From Tetranychus cinnabarinus (taxonomy: Eukaryota; Arthropoda; Arachnida; Trombidiformes; Tetranychidae), in assembly GCA_022266195.1 (NCBI GenBank), contig WHVY01000004.1:6713501-6777500 (forward strand): DNA of 64,000 nucleotides, written 5' to 3'. A program made the translations under genes and the position numbers. The stretch's first letter is position 1, and each line of letters begins with the position of its first letter. Below the pieces are notes generated by a model. It did no database searches. It saw nothing but the letters and a program-made list of their open reading frames with translations, and was not told the DNA's origin. Positions 39,201 to 48,200 of the stretch are shown piece after piece.

Positions 39201-42200
39201 TGTCCCGATATTTTTACACTTACCCATTATGATTATTGTATTTCTGCTATTCCGTATTTTAAAATAGTCAAAACCTTCAAAAAAAAAATACATATATATT
39301 GTCAAAAACATTTATTATTTCCAAAGAAAAATATTCAAAATATTTGTGATACAATTATGTCAAATACATTAATGTATAGCAAGCATAACCATCAATCAAT
39401 CCTCAGAATGTCTTCTCTTTCTGGGCCTACCAGCCTTTGGATTGCCAAACCGACCATCAGGAGGTGGCGTCCAAATTGTCTTTTTGCAGTTTGAACCTGG
39501 AAGGCAGCTACTTTTAGCACAATCATGCCCTGGTGCCCCAGAAATATTGCATATTTTTTCATGTCGCAACTGAGACTTGCGGCAGGACAAACCTCTTTTA
39601 CACCATCGACACCGGTGTTTGGAGTCCTCCATTGGAACTTCGGCCTCATCCCAAGACTTCGGTAAAAGATGATCCTCCGGTTTCAATCCATAAGGAATCT
39701 CCTTATCGGTTTGTACATGTTCTCCCAACGTCAAACTAGGCTTCCATTCCGTGACATAAACGTGGTACTGCTTACCCTTGTAGTCCGTATACCCGTGGCG
39801 TAGAAACTGTTGAACTTCGTGATCACCATCTGCAGCTTTGGCACTCTGAGCACTAGAAGCGGGAGAGCTTGTGACTGAAATAGTCTCGCTAATGAGAGTA
39901 CATCCACGAGCTGGACGCTTAGACATTTTCACAAATTGAAATAGAACAAGTAGAGTAGAATGACGAACAAAGAGAAGATGTTGACTGTAAGAGACAGTAA
40001 GTTGAAATGGGCTTAAATACGAAAGAGGCTTCGATTCAAGTGGCCGAGGAAGATGTGAAGTACTAAAATTTGTCCACTTAAGTGGTCTTAATCTTAAAAG
40101 ATAATTATTGGCCACTCAAGTGGTCAATCTATCCAAAGATAGAGAGATACATTTTCTCAAAACTTTCCATGTAAACATCTTCAAAGATGTTATCTCGAGT
40201 TGAAATTGTATTTAAGGAAAAGCAATTGTAAAGATAAGGCAGTCTAGTTTTGACCATTAAAGTAAAAACATTAAAAGAACTCGGCTTCTTCACAATATCA
40301 TGTTAAAGCTGCTTCACTCCAACTTCTTAGTCGAGGGTTTGATTTCATGAAATACTGCTTCTAAAAGACTTTTGCTTCTCTTGTTTCTCGACTTCCAGTT
40401 TGGGATACTAACAGTTAGTTTATTGGCTTCTGTTATATTCTGAATCGTTTTCACTTCTCGTTGGAACACAATAAATAGTGAAAAAATGTTCAGTTTAACC
40501 AACAAGAAACATTGTCCTTTTTTGCTCGACTAGAGACTGAGATGGACTAGAAGTTGCTTGAGTTTGGTGCGATTTCAATGATACTTTTGCAGAGTTGATT
40601 TCTGTAAGTTATATCGGTTGGAATCAACGCAATGGACAGTTTGACACTTCGATTTTTTGGGAAGATAAATGGAAATTTTGAGAAGTCAATTTGAATGACA
40701 AAATTTTCAACATTGGCTGTAAATAAAGTTGTTAATTGCCACAGATTCTGTGGTGTGTGAAAATGATTGACAAGATAAAAATGAGTTTACTAACAAATTG
40801 TTGAAAAGTCAAATTATGATAACCGAAAATGATACTAATAATTTATCAATTCATTAATTCTTAGCTTTACTATTCAACTCGAGATGAATAACGGCAAATA
40901 TTAAACGCAACTCGAGATAATAGTCAATAATAACTCATCTTTAATGTCATTTTTCTTTAGTTTGATTAACTTCAGTTTTTGCTGCTCATTTTATTAGAAA
41001 ATATTTATAGATATAAATTAGGATTGACAGAGGAAAATTAAGCTTCTTCTTTCATCATTTCAAGGTTAGTTTCATTATTCTGAAAGTTTATCTTCACCAT
41101 TATCATAATATCATTTTCAGGAAACAAGCAAAAACTCCGAGAGAAAGAGAAAAGAGAGAAAACTGTTATTCAATAAAAGCCTTTTCTTCTTATTCTCATT
41201 CAATAAACTTTCCTAACAAAAGGGTTCACCATGAATTATATAATAACTGGTTCAATGGATGGTTCAGTATTGAATCACATTTGATGCACAGATGATGATC
41301 ACTAGACTGACGATGAAAATGAAGACAAAATTAGCATCAAATGAAAATACAGAACCAACGAGTTGATTAAAAGATTCAAAGGTCTTTGTTATCGGAATAA
41401 GTTGTTGGTCGAGAGGGCAAAAAATTGATATCGAAATAACCACAAAATTGTGCTTTCAATCGAAGTTAATAAAAATCGCAAAACAAGCCTTCCATCCAAG
41501 TCCAGAAGTGCATCAGTAGACTGCAGAATCGACTTAATTCATCGAGAACGCGATCAAAGTCATTGAGTTAAAAGCCCAATGTCCAATGAATTGTACTTGA
41601 AATGATTGAGGTTGTAACGAAGTCGTGTAAAACTGTAAACGTCGAGGCAGGCAATTTCATTTTGACGGATTCTACGAATAAAAAGCCGAATCTGAAGTTT
41701 ACAGACAAGAATGCAAACAAGTGAAGTCAAGTATCAGAGTGATCTTGAATGGTCTTGTTCTTGTAGCAGCAGAATTGAATGCACTCAAAGCGCTAATAAA
41801 GTTAAAGTTTAAAGTTAATATTTCCTCTGATTTCGAAGTCACTCATGATTGACATCAAACCTGTTAAGAATCCATGAAGAACCTTCATATTCCAAGCTTA
41901 CAGGAGCATTAAAAACAAAGTTCATTGACGGGATTTTGAAGTTCGGTTAACAATTTAGTGTCCATTAGTTGAACTTAAAGATCATAAACACTTGAAGAAA
42001 CGTTCAACAGATATCAACCTTAGAATCATATTGACAACGTTTCCAAATAACACCTACAGCTACTTGGCACGTCAAAGCAATCAGATATTATAACAAATGT
42101 AAGCAGTTGAACCTTTCAACTCGAAAAACGAATCACTTTTTAATCGAAAGGTTGATTTGCCAGGGAAAAGTAATTTCCCCAAGAATCAAATAAACTTTAC

Positions 42201-45200
42201 TCAGCCATGAAATACCTTAGAATGGTTTAGTTTTGGTTGAAGTTTACAATTTTTTTCATTTTTTCTTCCATTAATAAAGCAAAATAATTGGATTGAAATG
42301 ATTCAAAGTTAACCTTTGAGCTTGAATAAATGTCTTCAGTCAACTTATCATTGGCAATGAAATGTTTCATTAATAATAAAATAAACTTTCCATTAATACT
42401 TTTGCCAATCGCGAATCTTGGCTCTGCATAATTTACTATTAATAGTTGCAATATTAATCTGGAAAAATCACAATTCCGTAAATCATTGAACAAGATTCAA
42501 GTTTACTCTAAATGATAATGTTATTGAGAGCTTTTACAGAATTTCCAACTCTTTTTTTCTCTTCCTTCTTCTTCTCATCTTTCACCTTTTCCAGTTGCTC
42601 TTAATCAACAAGCTGAACAATTGAAAATCTGATTGAGAGACGGACAAATCATTTCAAGTGATGCATTTATACATGATAATTGTTAACATGATAAAATACA
42701 TAATTCATATTATTGGCTTTTCAAATTGCTTTACTCAGTACTTTCTTAGCATTTCCTACATTTTTCCTTTTCTCCATCGAAACATTTAATCTTCCAATAA
42801 TGATTCAAGCCATTGTTCAGTTAATAAATTGATTTTTTATCACATCTCATTCATCTTCATTATCATCTTCAATTGAATTTCAGACAAACTTTAGCTTTCT
42901 CATCATTTCCTTATCCTTGACCCAATCTCATCACCTAACACTTTCAAGTTAACAAAGCCATTTAACTTCAACATTCAACAAAACCTCTGACTTCATATTT
43001 ATCATTTCATTGGTAATCCATCAAATTGATGGACAAAATTTAAAGAAAAAAATGTTCGAAATTTATTGTTGACCAAAAATGTTTATTGCTTTGATTGGTT
43101 CAATTGTTGATACAATTTATTTAACTTTTGACTTTCACTGATTTAATAATGTTATTAACATTATTTTGGGTTTACAGTGGCGGTCAATTGTGATGAAAGT
43201 AAACTTGAAACAGTTTTGAGTCAAGAAAACAATTGAATGTAATTGAATAAAGAAAAGGTTAACTTGATTCAAGTAAACATTCAACTTTTATTGATTTGCC
43301 ATATTGATACAATAACTTTTCAACTTTAAACAACAATGCTTTTCATTTGTAAAGGAATGCAAAATATTGCATAGTAAACAGTTTCTTTTGTTGCCATTTG
43401 TATCTATTAATGGTTCCTAGACTTTTTCGGGTTCTTTACTCGTAACAAGATTGTCAGATTACTTGGATTTATTCCTGTAAATTGCATTCAATTTTCATTT
43501 CCAATCATCATGCAATTGTAATAATCAATTGGATCCATTTCCCTGTGAGAATCAAAATCAAAATAATGGGATTCGTTTAAGGTGAAAATGTCCAGGAAAA
43601 GTAAATACAGTAAGATAGTGAAATTAAGTTTCTTTTTTTTCTGCTGTTCTTTCATAAAGTTCAGGGCAAATAAATGGATAAAAGTTGAATGAAAATGAGT
43701 TGAATGATGGCTCAAAATGTTTAGCAATATCAATTGAATTGTTTAAATAAAGCAACAGCATTATGATTATAACGAAAGATGATAACGTCAACATGTTCCA
43801 TGGGAAGAAAAGGTGAACAGAAAAGTTAATGACGATAAATGTAAACAACAATATTCTCCTGTTTACCTTTGTTTTTTTCATTCCATTTGCATGATTCAGG
43901 TAGAAAAGGTGGAAAATGATGGAATGGAAAAGATAAAATCTAAACTAATTGGATTCGCTGTCAACAAATGGTAAAGGCTGTCAACTAAATTTTGTCACAA
44001 AATAGCATTTCGATATGCATTTTGTAACTTCAATTTTCGTCTCGATTTTCGATCTTTTTTCTTCCAATTTTCGAACTGTTTGAATATGGAATTTTCACTT
44101 TTTGTTGAAATATTGATTGGCTTTCAACTAAACTTCCAAGTCTTTTTGAGGTTCAAGGATTTGAGTTTCAGATGCAATATCGTTGGTTCAATTTTCATTT
44201 GAAGTGAAAAGATTTTCGGAATCAGTTTGTGATTATCGAATTTATTGATCGAATTTTCGAGGGTCATTTTTTGATGCTTTTAGAGTTGGATTCAACAAAT
44301 TGAAAGGCCATTTTTCGAATGGATTTTTTCAAAGGATTTTCATTGGATTTCCATCATGATTAAGTGTAAAAGTGAACATGATGAAGCATACTGTTGGGTT
44401 TAATGAATAATTTCATTAGTAATTAGAAGTTTCCAATTCATTTAGAAAGATTGTTTCTGTTGATTATTCAATGTTTCCCTGGAAATCGATTTGGTATTTG
44501 AGATTGTTTTTTATTTTGTTAATTTTTCACTTTCAATGGGAAAAAAGTTGTTCAAAATGCCAGACGAATTGTGTAAGGATTAGAATTAATAGAAAATTAT
44601 ATGAAAATTGAATAGATGAAACCCATAAAAAGCATTCCAAACTTTACACTCCCAGTTTTCACTCCCAGCCAAGGAAGGCTTTAATCAGCTTTTAATTTCA
44701 ACATTTTTTCAAGTTTTACTTTTAATGAAGGAAGATGAAGATTGAGAGTGAAAGTGGAGAAAGTTCAATATCAACATTACGTTATTCATTATAACATTAA
44801 ATATTAACATGTAACGAGTTGGGAGTCGACTTGGGTAACAAGCATTAAGATTATACTTAAAAGTAAAATGTTGGAGTAAAAACTAATTTCAAGTTTAATT
44901 GTTGAGGTTAAGACTTTCTTAATCCAACATTTAAACACTTGAATTGAAGTAAACTGATCCAATTTAATCTGAAAAGATGATTATTCAATTGAAGCAATAT
45001 TTTTCACTCAATTGCTTCAACCTGATCAACAGTCTTGTTTAGTAATGTTTAAGACGATTTACTTAAGGAACTAAAGAAATGCTTAAAATTAAGTTTCATG
45101 AGTAAGCTTATCAAGTCACCATTGAGTGAACCAATTGAACTCAAAATGGAATTTCAGATTTTTGAAGAATAAGATTTGAATGGAAATGTTTGAGATTCTG

Positions 45201-48200
45201 ATTGAAGTTTTTTCGGACATAATTCTTGTTCGTACCTTTGTAATATTAGTATCTGAATGAATGACGAAAATCCAGAGAGTATTATTAAGTGTACATTAAT
45301 CAATAATCTGAGTAATCATGGGAAGCAGGGAAAAGGTAAAAAGTTGTCTTAGAAAAAATGGGTTGAAAGGTAAGATGAGAAGAAAAGTGAAAGATAAAAG
45401 GCTTAAATTGATCAAGAATGATGATGCTGGGAAGATGGGAAGAGATGAATGATAAATCGGAAAAATTGTTGCCTTTCATATTAATATTATCAACTGTTTA
45501 CAAGAGCAATTTGTTGATTAATTTATTTAACCGTTAACAGTTAATTCAATTCAATTAGTGTGTAACGGTGAACATGAAAGATGCTTCAGGGTAAAAGATT
45601 ATGATGATTAGGAGGAGGAAGAAAAGGGAAGAGCAAAAAAGGTAAAGTAAAAGGTAAAAAAGAAGCGAAAAATATAAATGAAAAATAAACTGGAAAAGGT
45701 TATTATTAGATGAAAACAAGGGATGAATTAGTTGTGATATTAATGTTAAGTGAGACGCAACAAAAAAGACTAAAAATAGGCTTTTCTCAAATGTCTTTTT
45801 GTTTTACCGTTGTTTATATTTCACTAATTATCATTAATATTTATAAGAGTAAAGAATTTTCTGCGCTTTTTTTCTGTTTTCTGGGCAAACATTGTTTTCA
45901 GGGTGAAATTGGCTTTTTGTTTCCAGGTAAAGGAATGGCTAATGAAGTGGGAAAATTTTCATTTCTCATGTTTAATAATTTAGTAAAGTTGGTTCATTGT
46001 GAGTTGATTTTTGGTCAAGAGTTGGCAGATTCATTGACTTTAGTTGAAGAGGAAAAGAGATGAGAAAAAAAGATTTACCTGAACTCGAGATGAATCATTT
46101 GATTGGGACGATATTTTCTTTGAATGAGTGCTTTGAGCCAAGGTTTGACTTGTTGTATGGGAAGATTGATGATGATGGTGAGTGTTATTGGTGTGGGAAT
46201 GGTTTGATGTTGAAGATGAATTGGCTTGATTTGATTTGGCTGTTATACCGGTAATTATGGTTGATGTTGAGGATGAAGATGAAGTTGAGGCGCCCATGGT
46301 TTTGGAGAGAGGATTGTTGAACAAAACTCGAGCCATTAGGCCGTAAAGGACGCAGGAGAGTAAAAGTGGAAATATATAAAATAGAACAAGGTCCGAGAAA
46401 AAGTAGCCCAAATAGTATTTACGGGACCAGGCAAAGGTACACGTTTCCAGGTTTGAATCTTCAAGGGAACGGTAACAGATGGGCTCGGTTTTGGTCAAGA
46501 AAAACCACGGCGAATTGTAGAGACAAGCAAATATCCAAACATTGAGGATAATCCGTTTGGCTCGGTGAACGGTGCATACCTTTTGAGCTTTCATGGGATG
46601 ACAAATGGCTATGTAACGTTCAACGGTAAAGGCTGTTATGGATAAGGAAGAGGCATCGATACCGAGGTATTGAAAAAAGATGAACAGGGCACAACCTACA
46701 CGACCCCAGATCCATTGGTCACCAAGAACGTAATAAGCAATTATCTCATTGGGTACGGCAGCAATTAGAACCATTAAATCAGCAATTGAAAGGCTAACCA
46801 GATAACAATTGGTTGGTGTTCGCATTGATCGAGTTTTAACAACAACAATCACTACCATAATGTTACCCAAAACACCTTAAAGTAAAAGATAAAATATTAT
46901 TTTGGTTAAAAAATTTATTCTATAGTTAATTCCCTGGTAAATCCATCATTTTTTGATTAATTAAATTACATTTATTTTTATTCCTCAAAATTGGGTTTAA
47001 CCGGTTTTTGGGTTTTGGGTTTCTTTTGAAAAACGCGCTCTTTGATTGGGTACTTGCTGTAAGCCTTTCATCATGTGTTTACCGGTTACTTATGCAACTA
47101 TTGGATAAATGTTTTTCTGAATCTATTTCATTGTGATTTTAATTAATTTTGCCAATTGATTTGGATAAATTGTGACTGTCTTTCATTAAATTAATGGTTA
47201 AATGGTCGAATTAATCTTAGTCTTGTTTACAATTAACTTTGATTAAAGCTAACCTTCAAACTAATCCAGTGTCTTGACTGTCTCAACTCTTTTATTTGTG
47301 TGGATCAACGTTTTTTATTAATAAATGTAGTGTACAATTGTACAATTGTATCTTAATTAACTGGCATCTCTCGACTATGATACTGTTGCTTTTGTGATTT
47401 GTTGGTTAATTGCTTAAAGTTACTTTGGTGTAGTATGCGAAGGAAAATTGTCTTCGATGCTTTCAACTAAAAAAATGGAAACCATGCTTTCGCGAACCTT
47501 TCCAACGTAATACATGTATTACTCAAAATTTTGTCTCGTTTCAGATTTTCCTATTTTTTGTTATTTTATGTCTCTGTATTTTCATCAAACTAATGAAGAC
47601 AATTTTTTTGACTCAAGCAGATCAAATTTCAGTCTGATAGTTGAATTACATAATAATTTATTACAAGCACCACTTTGCATGACAACAATTTTTTCTCTTA
47701 TTTCTCGTCTGATGTTTCAAAATGTTTCAATATTACTAGAGTAAGTCAAGTTTTTGTATCATTTTTTCCCTATCATCTTACACTTTATAATTATGTCTAT
47801 CTTTTTTTCAGAATTTGACTTTTAAAGTTTGTCTTTTTATACAGTGAGCAATTTTGATGTTTTTTGATGGTTCCTTGCCTAGAAGATGAAATACTGAGTA
47901 TATTGTACATTGTATATTGAATTATACTGATTGCTTATCATTATTATTGCCATTTGGTAATGACCATTTCTCAGGCAAGAAATGTAGAGGAAAAAAGCTG
48001 TCGAAGCCATCAAACACAGAATTTCATTTCCAAAGGAAAACTAAAAAATCTCAACGTCCATCTATTTAATAAAACTAATTGAGCGAATAATGTTTCATTC
48101 AATATGGACTTTATTTATTTCGTCTAACTAGTTATTAAATTGATACGTTTAGTTGATTCATATTACGAGAGTTTACTTCTTCTTTTGTGTTCTTTTGTTA

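Larger units (their letters stand above)
32608..40294 (+). mobile_element. Complete env-bearing Ty3/gypsy (errantivirus-like) LTR retrotransposon with an antisense gene
   Basis: The 7,687-bp element has 241-bp LTRs (TG...CA) that I find identical by eye, an ATAT duplication, a tRNA-Gln primer site and a purine tract abutting the 3' LTR. It carries one 2020-residue gag-pol-env frame on the + strand and a 176-residue gene on the - strand between env and the 3' LTR. Order of pol domains PR-RT-RNaseH-IN places it in Ty3/gypsy. GC content is visibly higher than in the intron around it. Identical LTRs and an intact frame imply recent insertion. It lies in intron 2 of the GPCR gene, with gag-pol-env antisense to the host gene. 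Confidence 0.93.
6232..46078 (-). other. Giant intron 2 of the TRHR-type gene (about 39.8 kb)
   Basis: The donor reads CAG then GTAAAT (46079/46078), and the acceptor AG is at 6233-6232. Both sides are phase 0. Most of it is featureless AT-rich DNA. Nested insertions are annotated separately. I see no additional exon of this receptor inside it, and the protein model is complete without one. Confidence 0.8.

Noticed and set aside
39156..39494. 112-codon + strand frame after env
   Set aside because: It runs through the tandem repeats and the complement of the antisense gene's C-terminus. The composition is repeat-derived.
39927..40115. Upstream extension of the antisense frame into the 3' LTR
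   Set aside because: It has no ATG, begins at a GTG inside the LTR and contains the proposed leader and TATA-like box. The ATG at 39926 is the better start.
45710..46254. Open frames of 117 and 64 codons on the + strand opposite the end of GPCR exon 2
   Set aside because: They mirror the biased composition of the - strand exon and the adjoining intron and carry no motif of their own.
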